DNA from: Diphasiastrum complanatum
Taxonomy: Eukaryota; Streptophyta; Lycopodiopsida; Lycopodiales; Lycopodiaceae
Assembly (NCBI GenBank): GCA_029204225.1
Contig: CM055113.1
Span: forward strand, 16,125,745-16,189,744
DNA: 64,000 nt
Reading direction: 5' to 3'
Shown: positions 34,166 to 46,526 of the stretch, piece by piece
How the letters are laid out: each line of letters begins with the position of its first letter
How positions within the stretch are numbered: the first letter of the stretch is position 1
The notes under the pieces: model-generated
Database searches by the model: none
What the model was told of the DNA's origin: nothing
Seen by the model: the letters and a program-made list of their open reading frames with translations, nothing else
Position numbers and translations under genes: made by a program

Positions 34166-34990
34166 CAAAAAGTACAAAAAGGACCAAGAGTGGATCCTAA
34201 TCTGATCCTCAAGAGGGATTGGTTGTCAGATTACTTGATCTATCAATCTACTTGAGATTAAAATCAATCTAGATCAATTCTAGACACAAAATCCTAACAA
34301 GAACAATAATTAATTGAAGGTAGGTGTACTTTCTGGTTTCACGTGTGAAACACTGTCTGAGTGCGAACTCCGACCTAAAAATCAAGTACACATTGATAGA
34401 ACCTCAAAACAATCGAAACAAATGTAGACAAATGGAGAGAATCACTCAAAATTGCTTCCAAAACCAAGATTGGTGTCTCACATTGATTATGGCCAAATGT
34501 GGCTCTATATATACAATAAGTGGGAGCTCGTGGTACTGATCATCCCTATGATCCCACATGTGTGAAGGTGCTTTGTCATATGATGATTCATCATGCAAAA
34601 CTGACACTTGGACAAAACCTTCTATTTTGAGCACTTTTGGCCCATTTGCCTTCTATATGGAGATCTTTTTGGATATCTTCTATAAGTCAAAATTCGCCTA
34701 CTTCAGCTTATTCCACACATGTGATCTATCCTCTACACATGGGATATGACACCTAACCAAAGGATGTGGCTCATGCAATCAATAGATTGATGCCATGTGT
34801 CATATGTCTAGAAAACTAGTTTTTGGCCTTTTTAGCCACTAGAACTTGAATTAAATCATATGTACAACCTATATGATTATGTTACATGACAAGTACACTA
34901 CTTTTACATGTGTGAACAGGCTCACACATGTGTGTTTATCTATATACAAGATTTTTGGCCTCTACCAAGCTTATTTTTGCATTTTTCACA
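34162..34990 (-). repeat. E3 3' LTR
   Basis: 829 bp from TGTGCAAAAAGTAC to CATTTTTCACA, TG...CA. On the inner side the minus strand shows the purine tract GAGGAG before TGTGAAAAATG, as in E1 and E5. It inserted at the end of unit A, after CACTAT. It carries several CACATGTG/CACGTG-type palindromes. No second LTR was found to the right. Confidence 0.75.
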
Positions 34991-35128
34991 CTCCTCAAAA
35001 ATCTAGCTTGGTAAATCTAGCTTGATGGAAAACATGATGATCTTGAATTTGACTCCATGGGCTGAATTGGTCTTTGCTGGTTCAAAAAGGTGTGAAGATC
35101 AGCCAATGAACTTGATGTTGACTTGCAA

Positions 35129-36679
35129 TCACCATATCCATGATAGTGCTTCTTTGATGTTGACATCTTTGATGAACTTGAGAGCTTTGCACCATCTTAG
35201 CACCTCCAAAATTGATTCCTTCCAAGTTTCATGTAGATGCTTGACCTTGAGGCTTGCTCCTTCTTCATGTGCATGCTCCTTCATGAGAAAATAAAGATTT
35301 CTTCTTGATTTATTAGGATCACAAAGATCTAACATCATGTTACCACGATCTAGAGAAATAGACTCATCCAAATTAGCAAGACTATGCATGCTATAATAAC
35401 AAAGTGTTTGCATCATATCTTCATGCTTGTTTACCATGCCAATCTCAGATCCAATGAGGCTAAATACTTCATTATGGAGATAAGTGTCTTTAGAAGATGA
35501 TTCACTTACTCTCATAAAGAGTTTACAGTTTGCCTCAATACAAATTTTCAAACTATGAGTGAACAAATCACTTTTGCTCTAGCATGACTCAAGAGCATAC
35601 ATTTGATGAAATAACCATTTGCTTTCTAATTGATCTAAAATCAATTTCGGCCTTTTAAGAGCATCATCTATGTTCTCAAGAGAGAGTTCATACTCAACTA
35701 GTATGGCTTTACGCCAATTTTGAGATGCAATGATCTCACTAAAGCAAATTGATTTATCAAATGATATAAGAGAAGTAAGTATGAAATGTATACCACATGA
35801 GATATGCTCCTCTTTCCCTTGAAATGTGAGCCACATGGACTCAACCATATTTCTTGAGTTTCTTTCTGGAATCACAATTTGAGAAGGTCTCTCCTCCTCA
35901 ATCCTTGGCACACTTGAACCTTGAGAAGGATTCTCCTCCTGAATCCTTGGCACATTTGAACCTTGAGATGACTCCTTAAGATCCTCTTCATGGTGCTCCC
36001 TTTTTATGGAAATTCGAGACCTCCATGTCTCATGATAATCACAACAAGTATGACCATACAATATGCACTTCCTATGATTATGAAGATTACTTATGCTAGA
36101 AACATAAGTCCAAAAATCACCACAACTTGGCATGATTTTTCCAGTATTGAAATCAAAAGGTATTTCCATCTCAATAAGGCTAACTACTTGCTTATGGATA
36201 TAAGTGTCCAGTTTGGATGCTTCACTTATGCTCATAAGAAGTTTACAACTTGCCTTTAAGATTGAAAACTTACAACTTTCATCTTTATGAATGAACACAT
36301 CATTCATGATCTTATTAAAACCAAAAGATCTTACATTATGAAGATATTTCCATTTCCTTGACCTCATAACTAATGTAAGCTTACAAGGAAAACATGCTTT
36401 GCTATACTTTAAGGCATCACACTCAACTAGTATTGCCTTAATCCACCTTTGAGATACAAAAATCTCTTCAAAGCAAAATGGTTCTTCATAAGTTGACATG
36501 AGAGCATGAATGAAACTATTTTCATTATGTGATTGCTCCTTATTCTTGATTGATTTCTCTTGGATAATAACAATAAGTTTGAACTTGTCCAAAGTTCCAA
36601 GCAAAATACTTTCCAAGGACATGAAATAAATGCAAGTTACTTTCATGAAAGTGACATCTATCTTTGCTAACATCTTCAA
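35129..36679 (-). pseudogene. E3 ORF with duplicated unknown module, one in-frame stop
   Basis: From ATG at 36679 the frame is open for 366 codons, meets a single TAG (35579-35581), and continues in the same frame to 35129. It contains a linker typical of copia pol between integrase and RT (E-E-E-N-P-S-Q-G-S, E-E-E-R-P-S-Q-I-V-I-P-E) and pre-RT-like words (F-E-E-I-F-V-S-Q-R-W-I-K-A-I-L and F-S-E-I-I-A-S-Q-N-W-R-K-A-I-L). RT and RNase H do not follow. Instead a roughly 150-residue module occurs twice, marked by S-R-K-W-K-Y-L-H-N and CKLLMSISEASKLDTYIHK, and by E-S-K-W-L-F-H-Q-M-Y-A-L and CKLFMRVSESSSKDTYLHN. E5 has a third copy. No catalytic motif is recognised. It could be a very diverged or rearranged RT, or captured host sequence. 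Confidence 0.6.
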
Positions 36680-37574
36680 TAATCTAGAATGATCTACAAA
36701 AGATCTAGCTCACAAACCTAAGAATCAATCTTCACACTAATGACTAGTCACTTGGAAACTTTGCTTTGGTCACTAAGACAAAAGCGCACAATCTTTGAAT
36801 CAAATCACAAAAGAAATCAGATCCAATGTCCTATTGGACTCATCAGATACCAGTGACTCCCTCTTTTGAAAATTGAAATGGATATGAAAAGATTTGACAC
36901 CTAGATTTTTCTTTTCACTTGACTAGTTCTCTCAACACTTGAGATTCTTGAACAAAAGATGGGTTTTGTTTCAAACACATGAAAATCAAACTTAATCACT
37001 TCTTTTGGACTCACTCTTGACCCAAATAATCTCACTCTTGAGATGTAGAATGAATTTGATTTGATTTGACAACAAACTATACCATCAAATTTTCACAAAG
37101 CTTAAAAAATTTAGACAACTAGAGATTCACAAAGATCTCAACCATGCATGAATACTCAAATATGGACTCCTCATTCTAGACATCCAGTGGGATCACAAAT
37201 TGACCCTCACACTCTCACAAAGAAAGTTGAATAGAACTAATTTGAGTTTCATACATTCTATGTCAATTTTTGCTCAACAAATTGAATTCAATCACTCCTA
37301 TTGGATTCCACCAATTACTCTACCTTTTAAGACTTGGAATGAAATTCAAAATCAAAAGTTGTGATTTTTCTCACTAAGATATTGTGCTTCAAAGAGCTAA
37401 TGCCACTTAGAAAGATTTGATCACTTAGGAGAAGACAAACTCTCCACCAATAACAACACAAAATGAGCTTCTAGATCTTGCCCTCTACAAAGGAAGGAAC
37501 TCTTAGAAAATTGGATCTCTCTCTACAACAAGCTATCCAATTTTTTGAAGAAATCAACTAGAAATCAACAAGCT
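36680..37574. other. E3 upstream region, no gene seen
   Basis: No gag or pol is recognisable. On the minus strand a sequence near 36852-36840 (TGGTATCTGATGAG) resembles a damaged tRNA-iMet PBS, but the adjoining sequence does not match the E3 LTR. Borders of the element on this side are unknown. Confidence 0.35.
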
Positions 37575-37835
37575 ATCCAGTCAAAATTATTGTCATCTAG
37601 GTATACTATATGTAGTGCATGCAGGCCATTTACATAAGGCAGAGGCCCAGACAAAGAGTTCTTCTACAAGACTGATCCCTTGGCATTGGATATAGGTCCA
37701 CCTACCACATGGATCGCTGCCACTCCATCCCAACACCTCTGGATTGCTCAAGCCCTTCATCAAAGACTGCAGCACAACCAAATCTGATGGATCTGTTTGA
37801 GAATTCACCAAACTCGCCCTACTCATTGTGATCAT
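37575..37835 (-). pseudogene. TMK-like LRR receptor kinase N-terminal fragment
   Basis: The minus strand reads T-D-P-S-D-L-V-V-L-Q-S-L, G-L-S-N-P-E-V-L-G-W-S-G-S-D-P-C-G and W-x-Y-I-Q-C, the N-terminal LRR cap (LRRNT_2) of TMK-type plant receptor kinases, which act at the plasma membrane in auxin signalling. After a gap with a frameshift it continues L-S-G-P-L-P-Y-V-N-G-L, then V-Y-L-D-D-N-N-F-D, an LRR unit. Only about 85 codons remain; no signal peptide, membrane helix or kinase is attached. A gene fragment, probably captured or duplicated by transposons. Confidence 0.75.
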
Positions 37836-38131
37836 TGATTCATTGCCAGAGTTTCACTCTACATTCATGCTTCTTATTCCTTGGCTTGGGGGTGAAGCTT
37901 TTAGAGTTGATTGGTTGCTTCTACTTGGTTGGGTGGTTGTTCCATAGTGTGTTTTCCATTGTGGTTTATCTTGTAAGCAGGATCTTAGGGAGCTTCCCTG
38001 TTGTAAAGCTACCTTTACAAGATTTACTTCCGGCGCCACAGGCAATAAGCATTGTCCCCGATGCCAGTAGCGCCGGCGCCGCTCCCGGCGCCACTGTGAC
38101 TAGCATCCAGCCAGCGCCAATTTCCTATGGT
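37836..38131. other. Unassigned sequence with GC-rich patch
   Basis: 38025-38110 is unusually GC-rich (GGCGCC words, Ala/Gly/Ser-rich in translation) between AT-rich neighbours. No family recognised. Confidence 0.35.
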
Positions 38132-38995
38132 TGAAAATCTTTGATCGGTTCTAGCGAAGTCCAGAGAGCTCAGATCGATGTGCAATCACCTCACACGATC
38201 TAGGCATGATTAAAGGAAGCCTGGGTATCAATAAATTCTAGAGAGAGAAAATGACTTTCTAGAGAGAGAAAATCCTAGAGAGAGAAAACGTGCTTTACCA
38301 GCCTGGGTAGTGTACTTGGTATGAGGGGAGGTGGCGAATCTCACCAATACTATAGGGGAATGCGGGTTGCAACTCAGGGCGAGCTCCAACCAAGTCTCAG
38401 TCTCCCTTGCTGGAATGTTGTCCTGGCACTCGCCTTGGCATGCCAGCGCCCCGGAGACTAGGGTCGGTCACACACTTGAAATGTAACCTTCTTAGATTTT
38501 ATTTGTCGCGGCTTGTGGTTCTGAGTGTTTCTTGTATGAACGTGAATGAGTTAAGCTTTTGGGGAACGGGCTCTAACCTGTCGGTTGAGTTGGATGACTT
38601 GCTTGGGTGGAAGTTACCTGTTTATGGCTGTCCAGTCTGGTGTGGCGCCAGGTTGGCTTCTAGCGCTCGTGACGAAGCTTTCAGTTGGTTAAGTCTGATG
38701 TCAGTTAGACCGCTTGCTTGGAATGGATGTTACTCGTTTATAACGAAGCTTCGAGTTGGTTAAGTTTGATGTATGTCGGGCGATTGGCTCAGAGGGAAGT
38801 CACCCACATCGGGACCCCCGATCTGGCATGGCACCAGGTTGGATCTCAATGTTGGTCTCGAAACTTCAAGTTGGTTAAGTCTAATCTTTGTTGGCGAGTT
38901 GGCTGCTTGTATGTCAAGTGGGTTTGGATGGCAAGAGTTGAAGGCTGGGAAGCTAAGTCGTGGTTCCCGGCTCCCTTTGGGATGCCTGCGCTACA
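38132..38995 (+). repeat. LTR of a further retrotransposon
   Basis: Begins TGAAAATCTTTGATCGG and ends GCTACA, 2 bp before a PBS at 38998-39009 (TGGTATCAGAGC). A 315-bp piece of its start is inverted at 49889-50203. It contains repeated TCTAGAGAGAGAAAA words near 38242-38290 and three diverged copies of GAAGCTTNNAGTTGGTTAAGT near 38673, 38745 and 38855. The open frames inside are not conserved genes. Confidence 0.7.
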
Positions 38996-38997
38996 TG

Positions 38998-39009
38998 TGG
39001 TATCAGAGC
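38998..39009 (+). promoter_or_regulatory. Primer binding site (tRNA-iMet)
   Basis: Exact TGGTATCAGAGC immediately after the LTR end. Confidence 0.85.
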
Positions 39010-40990
39010 CGACTGGCTGGTCAGCTATGCGGATCTCACAAAAATGGCCACTGTTTGGGGTTTATCAAGACAACTGTTGTGCAAGGTGTTTCCCACAGTG
39101 TAAGCACGGGTGCGTCCACGGTCGGGGTGGTCGAAAGAAAGGTTGAAATTGTCAACCGGGAAGGAGAAACAAGTGGATCTTTTATTGTAGGAGGTTGTTT
39201 TTGCACTGTAAGAAGCTACAATAGGGCGCCTTGGTACAAGGTTGATGTTTGCAAGAAGCCATGCTCAGCCATGGAAGGATGGAGGAGCAGCAATTGGTTG
39301 CTCTCTTAGATAGCCAAAACATAGCTAGGGTTTACATGGTAAAAAGACCCTGGATTTCTCTCCATTGAAGACAATTTTTAGTAATATAAAGGCACAGAGC
39401 TAGGCGCCCTAGCAGTGCGACCCAGCCTGCAAAGAGCCGTGGCTAGCCATGGAAGTAGAACTTGCTGAATCATCTCCATAGCTGTGAAGAAAGAAGAAGG
39501 TTGTGTGATGCCAATGAATATGACAGAATTGCATGGGGCTTCAAGTTTAACTTTTCAGAAGTTAGAACCTACCAAGGTCAGGGACTCTTGGAGTGGCATC
39601 TCAAGGTGAGAATCAATAATGGTATTGTCAGATTCGGTGGTTGTGGTTGCTTCACATGCTTTTGCAAAGGGAGAAATGTCACAATTGGGGAGACATTTAC
39701 ACTAGCTTGTTATTGGCGACAATGCAATGATGGCAATCACAAGGTGAAGGATGTCAGTGGAAAGGTCAGCTTGGTAAGCCAAAGTTAAAAATTGGTAACA
39801 AGAAGCAGCAAGCAGGATACATGTGGTGTGATGGAGCTTAGTAATCCATGATCAAGAAGCCTTGATGGTAAGTTAGATGCTATTTTAAGATAGACCACTT
39901 GACTTATAGGTCAAAGCTCGCTAGCTTGTTTTTTGTGAAGAGTCCAAGTTGATATATGATCCATATTTTTTGTGAATTCTTGTCAAAGCGTGTAACCTAC
40001 AGAAGAAAGCTCATGAGATGTAGGGGATTCATCAGAGTCTTTGGAAGACATGTATGCCATGTGCATGAAGGATGAATGGTAGCTTGGCAAGGCAAGACAA
40101 AGTGGAATGGATGGTTTTGATGGGGCAATTGGACAATAATATATCTTTGGGAGGTACATGCTGCATTCAAAGACATCTCAGGGCATATACGTGGAGCTTT
40201 GGATGCATGGTTATTGTAGCAGTGGATCTACCTATGAAAAAGGTGTATGGTATAGGTGGATATCTTCTTCGACAAGCAATGATCATCAGTTGATATGTTT
40301 ATCATTCGTGTTGGTTGCATGAATATGATTGCTTGCATGTGACTTTGACATGAGAGCCTTTTGTGACTAGACGTAAATCTGAGTTGGATTGGTTATGCAT
40401 TTGCTACTTAAAAGAAAAACAAAGTTCTCATTTGATGCTTAGTGACTTGTTGACATGTCTACTAGCTGATTTTTCGGTAAGAGTATAATCTTAGTGGCAG
40501 TAAGATTTTCTCAAGTTGAGCCATAGTCGCTCATTGTTATCAACATTATGATTTTGTCTTGTAAGTGTCTGATAGGATGTCAGCCTAGTAAGATAGAGGA
40601 TGATAATCCCATGGTGGCAATGAGGTTTCCTCGGTGTGAGTCTTGTGTCTCACGTGGTCCGCTTGTGTTTCAAGTTGGATAGTAAACAAGTCCAGTTAAG
40701 AGTGTGGCAAACTCTTGTTGAGAGCATGGTGTTTGGTTGATACTTTGTGAGTCGAGTACTAGTAGCAGGAAAAATGCATATGATCTCTACGGATACTCTA
40801 GGACATTGCTACAAATTTTTATTCTGATACTCTTATCACATTTGAGCTTTGATTTGATTTGATTTATTTATGAAAGATTCAAATGTGATACTGTAATAAG
40901 TGTACAGTTAGTTTGATACTTAAATCACACTTGAGCTTAAGAGAGGAAGTTAGAATTAGTAAGCGGACTGTTAGTGTAGTTAACAATTGC
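39010..40990. other. Retrotransposon leader or decayed interior
   Basis: Follows the PBS, so it should be the interior of the 38132 element. The modest open frames (39462-39788 and others) contain no recognisable gag or pol motif. Confidence 0.35.
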
Positions 40991-41089
40991 TATGTATTGA
41001 TTCAATTTAGTAGGCTTTAGTTAAGAAGCCAGCCCGGGGGTGTCTCAGGCCGATAACAGGATTACACTTGTATATAGCCTAAAATGCCA

Positions 41090-41900
41090 CATAGAGGCCA
41101 ATAGTGAATCAAATGCATTTATTAGGTCTATGCCACGTGGTGTCCTCATGCAAAGGGGACCTTTGCTTGTATATGTATCATCCTCTTTGTAATAAAGATG
41201 CTTTTGCATTGAGAGCTCTTTTGCTTTATGTGAGCTCCTCCATCACTCTATTACTTGTGGATGTTGTTTATGGTTTGATGGTTGGCAATCAATCAATGAT
41301 TGCATCTCTAATCTGCACTCTCTACTAGATCAAAATTTTTGCATAAAATGTTAACTCTAAGTTGCATCTTAGAAGGAAATTCTTCTCACTCAAGGTGTCT
41401 AATGGTGATTCACTTCAAAATCATGTTAACCAGTTCAATAATCTCTTGCAAAAGTTGGCAGTTAGGCACAATCATGACATTGCTAGAAAGTCTACCACGT
41501 ACCTATGAAAATTGGGTAATGATCATAGAGACATACTCAGATTTAACTCTCTCTAGAGTAATCACTATGTTGTTGTAGGAAGATAATGGCAGCTCTTCTA
41601 ATTTGGCATTGCATGTTCTATATATAAATAAATGTTCTAAGCATGAAAAGAAGAAAACTCAAAACAATTTGCATAGAATTAGAAGCTAATAAAGAGTCAA
41701 GAGCAATATTGAATCATAGTCAAAGAAGAAGATGTTTTGTAAGTATTGCAAATGCACTAATCATGAGATTGAAGATTGTAGGATATTGAAAGCCAAGAAT
41801 GCCAACAACAAGCAATCAGATTAACAAGCGAATGTAGTTATAATAACATCTCAATCTCCCATTCAAGACATGTACGAAGGATCATTTATTATCAAATATC
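41090..41900 (+). pseudogene. Decayed copia gag
   Basis: Translated in pieces: L-E-S-L-P-R-T-Y-E-N-W-V and L-T-L-S-R-V-I-T-M-L-L, the C-terminal half of the UBN2 gag domain, and a CCHC knuckle C-K-Y-C-K-C-T-N-H-E-I-E-D-C (about 41737-41780). Several stops break the frame. The stretch just upstream (41030-41230) looks like an LTR or promoter end (TGTATATGTATC, AATAAAG). Confidence 0.7.
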
Positions 41901-41934
41901 AAAAAGTGCAAGTAGATAATACTTGATTTCCAAA

Positions 41935-42094
41935 ATCCTCTCCTTTCTTGTATTCAATCAATGTGGCTCAAGAGAGATGTTGATTGGGAATTGACTCACG
42001 ACTTCTAGTTCGTTGGCTGGTTTGGCTCCATAGTAGTCCTTTTCGTGCATGCAACAAGGTTTTCACTTGGCAATCCTTACAGTGGTATTAGAGC
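41935..42094 (+). repeat. 3' end of an LTR plus mutated primer binding site
   Basis: Matches the last 130 bp of the LTR at 30606-31050, ends CCTTACA (42081), and is followed by TGGTATTAGAGC (42083-42094), the tRNA-iMet PBS with one change. The start of this LTR is missing, so it is a truncated insertion. Confidence 0.65.
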
Positions 42095-43097
42095 TTGGCT
42101 TTGCATCGATCATAAGGTGGAGTTATTTTCCAGCTTTTTGGTATTGCCTCTTTGCTTTTGACTTTTTGGTGGTGTTATTGACCTCCAAATAGGTGGCTTC
42201 TCCAATTTTGCTTTTTTTCAATCTGAAGATTGTTATTATGAAATTTTTCCACATAAAGTGATGGGAATCTTGGTTTTTTTTATGGTTTTTGAGCTAGTAT
42301 TCAATGTTTTGGCTCAAAATTTATCAAAGTTACTATTCATGAAAGTTTTCTAGATTTGTACTTGTTTTTTAATAGTCATTATGACACTATCTAATGATTA
42401 CATGTCGATGATATGGTCAAAATGGGATTTAGATATCGATTTTTGGTCAAAATTTGGCAATTTTGAGCTAGAAATGGACTATGTGAAATAATATTGATTC
42501 AAATCATACCTTTTTATGCTTTCATGTTGTCAAATTATAGTATATCAGGTTTGATTGCACTTGCATGTGGATTAGATCCACAAGATCATGTTGAAAAAGT
42601 TGAAAAAAAAGTCCAAAAACCAAGGTTTTTAATGGTTTTTTTTTTTTCATTATTTTCAGGAGTTCTTCTCAAAATCTTTGAACAAAACTTTGGATGCACA
42701 TTCTCAAGTGTGTAATGAAGTTGTCTAGAGGCTCTTGCAAAGTTTGGTAGGAATCAGTCACCATTAAGGGCCTCAAGAAGTCAAAATTAAGTGTATTTTT
42801 TTATGATTTTTGAGCATGACTAACTCTTGATAGTGGATCTAAAACCTATGAAAATATCTACAATATGAAAGATAGTTGTATTGCCTCCAATTTGAGCCCT
42901 CATGCACCCAATTTAGTGGTGGGAGGCTTAGGCATCGATCTCCCTACATTTTGCTTGTTGGCGCCCTCCATAAAAGCTATTTTTGGTGGATCTAACCTAT
43001 GCTTTCTTGTTGGACATGTTTGAAGCTTCTATTCCACTCTAAACAAATCTAAAAGCAAATAATTTTTAAGCAAAAAATTTGGTGGTATGGGACATCA
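42095..43097. other. Leader-like sequence, no gene seen
   Basis: Follows the PBS-like site; no gag frame is present. The last 30 bp (GGTGGTATGGGACATCAGTGAT) equal the reverse complement of family R near 33227 and are where the solo LTR inserted. Confidence 0.4.
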
Positions 43098-43102
43098 GTG
43101 AT

Positions 43103-43922
43103 TGTTGAATTTCACACGTGTGGACTGTCCACTACATGTACTTGTGATCTCCTAAGGTGTGTAGATGCACCAAGATCAAGACTAGATTGAGATTCAAGAT
43201 CTATCTTTGATTCTATGGCAAAAACACACTACTACATGCATTCAATCACTTCCAACTCTCACTCACACGTGTGGGAAGTGTTCCAAAAGTATTCTAAGTA
43301 AAAACAAGCTGCTCTCCTCGAGTAGAGAGAGAAAAACCATCATGAGCTCTCGGGTAGAGAGAGAAAGCTAGAAATTCAATGACACTCAAAATCCACTCAA
43401 TCTCAAAATCAATTAGATCCAAAAGGAGGAGTACAATGATACTAATAGATTCATGAGCTACCACTATGCTTAACTATGATTGGATCACACTTTGCCACCT
43501 CTTAATCCTATTGGACCATTGATCCATGCACCTCTAAATTCTATTGGACTATATTCAAGCACACCTCAATTTTCTATTGGACCTCACAAGGTTCCACCTC
43601 TAAATCCTATTGGACCTCTTAAACTTCATCAAACAAAAGCATGACACTTGTCTACACTCTAATTGACACAAGTTTGGCTCTATTTTGGCTCAATATTGGC
43701 ATTACAAGTGGAAATGGATAATTTGCCATCTATGCCAAATTTGACCCTATCAACATCCTACACCTAAATGCTTGACTATGAAATTCTATGAGATCCCTAT
43801 ATCAAACATTTTGATTTACTTTACAATTCTCCACACGTGGGAACATCCTCCACACATGTGAGATTCACTTACAAACTTCTATCATAAAAAATACCAAGCT
43901 AGATTTTTGCCAATTTCTCACA
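43103..43922 (-). repeat. Solo LTR of the E4 copia family with target duplication
   Basis: 820 bp, TGTTGAATTTCACACG...TTTCTCACA, flanked by the 5-bp direct repeat GTGAT (43098-43102 and 43923-43927). No PBS or internal sequence adjoins, so it formed by recombination between two LTRs. Two CACACGTGTG palindromes are at 43113-43122 and 43264-43273. It gives the full LTR outline, which the copies at 23.9 and 51.2 kb lack at their 5' ends. Confidence 0.9.
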
Positions 43923-43927
43923 GTGAT

Positions 43928-45182
43928 TCCAGTGTGTGAGAGTGATTTGTAGACCAATGGTTAGTGGGTACTGTAATGGTAATGGTAATACAAGCAAGCG
44001 AATTCATTGACTATCTGTTTTAGGGTATTTTGAAAAATTATGAGATAGATATTTGAATCCCAAATGGTATCTCATTATTTACAAAATTTGGAGGCCTTAA
44101 AATTTATTTCTCTTTTATTAGAACCCATATTTTTTATGAATTTATTGAATATAGGACAATTGGCCTTAATATAAATCCTTTCTAAGATGAACTAAATTCT
44201 GAAGGACTAGTTACTATTATAAGAAATTCTACTTCCATATGGATGTGAATTCGACTTGGAATATATTGAAATTTTTAGTTCATTCAGATTCAATGAAGGA
44301 ATGACTAAATTTATGGAATTTAGACTTCTTGAGCCCAGACGGTTTTTCTAATTGATACTCAATTATTGAGAGTAATATTTGTGTCACTTGGGATAAAATA
44401 TTTTATGATCTGGAAAAAAATTCTGGTTTGTAATAGTGTCGGATGTTCATTATTGACTTTTTTTGTAATAGTGTTAGACGCTCAATACTGACATGCTTAT
44501 GACCTTTTAATATTTTAAACATTGTTTTGCGAGGAACTTTTTAATTGAAATTATGGAATTTCTTTTAAAAAAAAGGAGATGAAGTGATAAGATTGCATAA
44601 ATTTCTTAGAGGAATCCAGTACTATACAAAAGTTGGACTATCCAAGGAAAATAGAGGAGCTCTCTAGGGATTGTTGAGAATAATCTAGAACTAGAGGAAC
44701 TTTGGAAATTGAATTGTAAGTTATTCGTGTCTATTGATAGTAGAGATAAAGATTAAATTTAAGTTTCACTGATCGAGTTTACCAAATACCATTATGTTAT
44801 GGAAAAAATAGATTCAAATAAAACTCTAATCTTAATCTTGTGACCAAAAATATTTTGTTTATGTACATATGAACAAGTGATGTTTGGAATAGTTACTTGT
44901 TGGTTAATGGTTCTTTCTTTGTGAAAGAATAATTTATAAACTTAGTGATGGTTTAGAAGAGGTTCTAAATGTGGTGTTATTACTAGTTCGCCTACACCTA
45001 GACATTTAAAAATTCTAAATCATTAGCAATTAACTTGAATAGTTGGATTACTCTTGAATGAAGTTAATTAAGTTAATAGTGTAAAGAAGATTCACCAGGA
45101 ACTGTTTGTTTTAATCTATATTGCTTATAAGACACATGATTTGTAAATCACTATGATTTTTTAGTAAAAGTTATGTGTATAA
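43928..45182. repeat. Family-R repeat, inverted relative to 1-1230
   Basis: Diverged reverse complement of 1-1230 and of 32050-33250: for example 44960-45080 (AATGTGGTGTTATTACTAG, CTAGACATTTAAAAATTC) against 370-470. No gene. Confidence 0.6.
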
Positions 45183-46526
45183 AATATAGAAAAGTATTGG
45201 CATATAGTATTTCTCAAATGGAAAATAGACTCTAAGTATTGATTGTTCTCAATGAGCTCATATTGGATGACAAAGTTTAATGAATATAAAAAACAACCAT
45301 TGAACAATTGGAGTTCAACAAAACTTTGTAGTCTCTAGATTTTGTTCTATAGGATTGTATAAAGTTTTTGTACTTGAAGATGAATCTAAAATGGTTTTGG
45401 TATGTCTTCTGTCCTTAATTACCTGATTGATCGCATAGTTTAGATAACTCATATCTTGCTAAATCAAGTTGGAAGAATAATCTTGAAATTAGTAATTTTT
45501 CTTGAGGTACAAGATTTTGGAATGATTCTTATATTTCCTGAGTTGTGTGTTGGACATACACTCCAGTATCTTTTAATGATTAATTGTGATTTATAATTTT
45601 GCTAATTATAGTTGACGAATCATGAAATTCTAAATATTTATGATTGATGGATCATGAATATATGCTTAATTGTTATTAAGTAAATATGATGCTTCTTATG
45701 TATAATGGGTAATTTACGATCTTCTAAACGAGTGACAATTAGATCAATAATTTGGAAAATCTAAATTTCTTTACTCTAACGGTTAATTGAGAATGTATGT
45801 ATCTTACATGCATTTTCATAAGATAATTTGTTTTTGCTTATAGAGGGGTTGTTTAATCTAGTGGATGCTATTCTGCTATAGATTATAGTTTAGAGGTGCT
45901 TGTGCACTAGGTTCAATCTAGATCTTCGTAAATTGTAGGAGACAAGTAAATCTATTGAGATTTAGATAGATTGCTGATTTGTTGCACGTGATGCTAGAAA
46001 TGGGACATTTAACTCATTAGACTAGTTGTAGTTCTTTGGATTGAGTTATAAAAGTATGAGGCTTGATAGATCTCCTAGAGGTTTTGGTTGATTGAATTAT
46101 TATGCTTGGAATATTGGGATATTCTAGTAATATACATACTGAAAAGCATTGTTGTCTATAAGGAATTGTGGACAAGTTTTAGACTATAATTGAAATGAAA
46201 TTTCTTTAGCTTTGGAACATGATCTTTCAAATAATGAATAATTCAACTAGTGATTCATGTAAATTAAATTTGCATGAAGGTGATATTATTGGTTTGGAGA
46301 GACTCATACCCAATAGGAAAACTTATTTTTTATTGTACTTCTAAAAGTTGATGTAGTACTTCAGAGCAGAGATAAACAATTGGGGAATTGTTCTATCTCT
46401 AAATACTTATTTGATATTGAAATCAGACTAAGGATAATGATTTTATGAGTAAGTGCAAAAGTTAAAGAATTGGCTTTTTAACTTTTTGCCAGCTTTGAGG
46501 ACAGAACTTGTTTAAGGGAGGAAGAT

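Noticed and set aside
36845-36860. PBS and 5' LTR for E3
   Set aside because: Only a damaged TGGTATC match, and the adjacent bases do not equal the E3 3' LTR end.
38407-39309. Overlapping plus-strand open frames of 118-178 codons
   Set aside because: They lie across an LTR and PBS, overlap one another, and show no domain.
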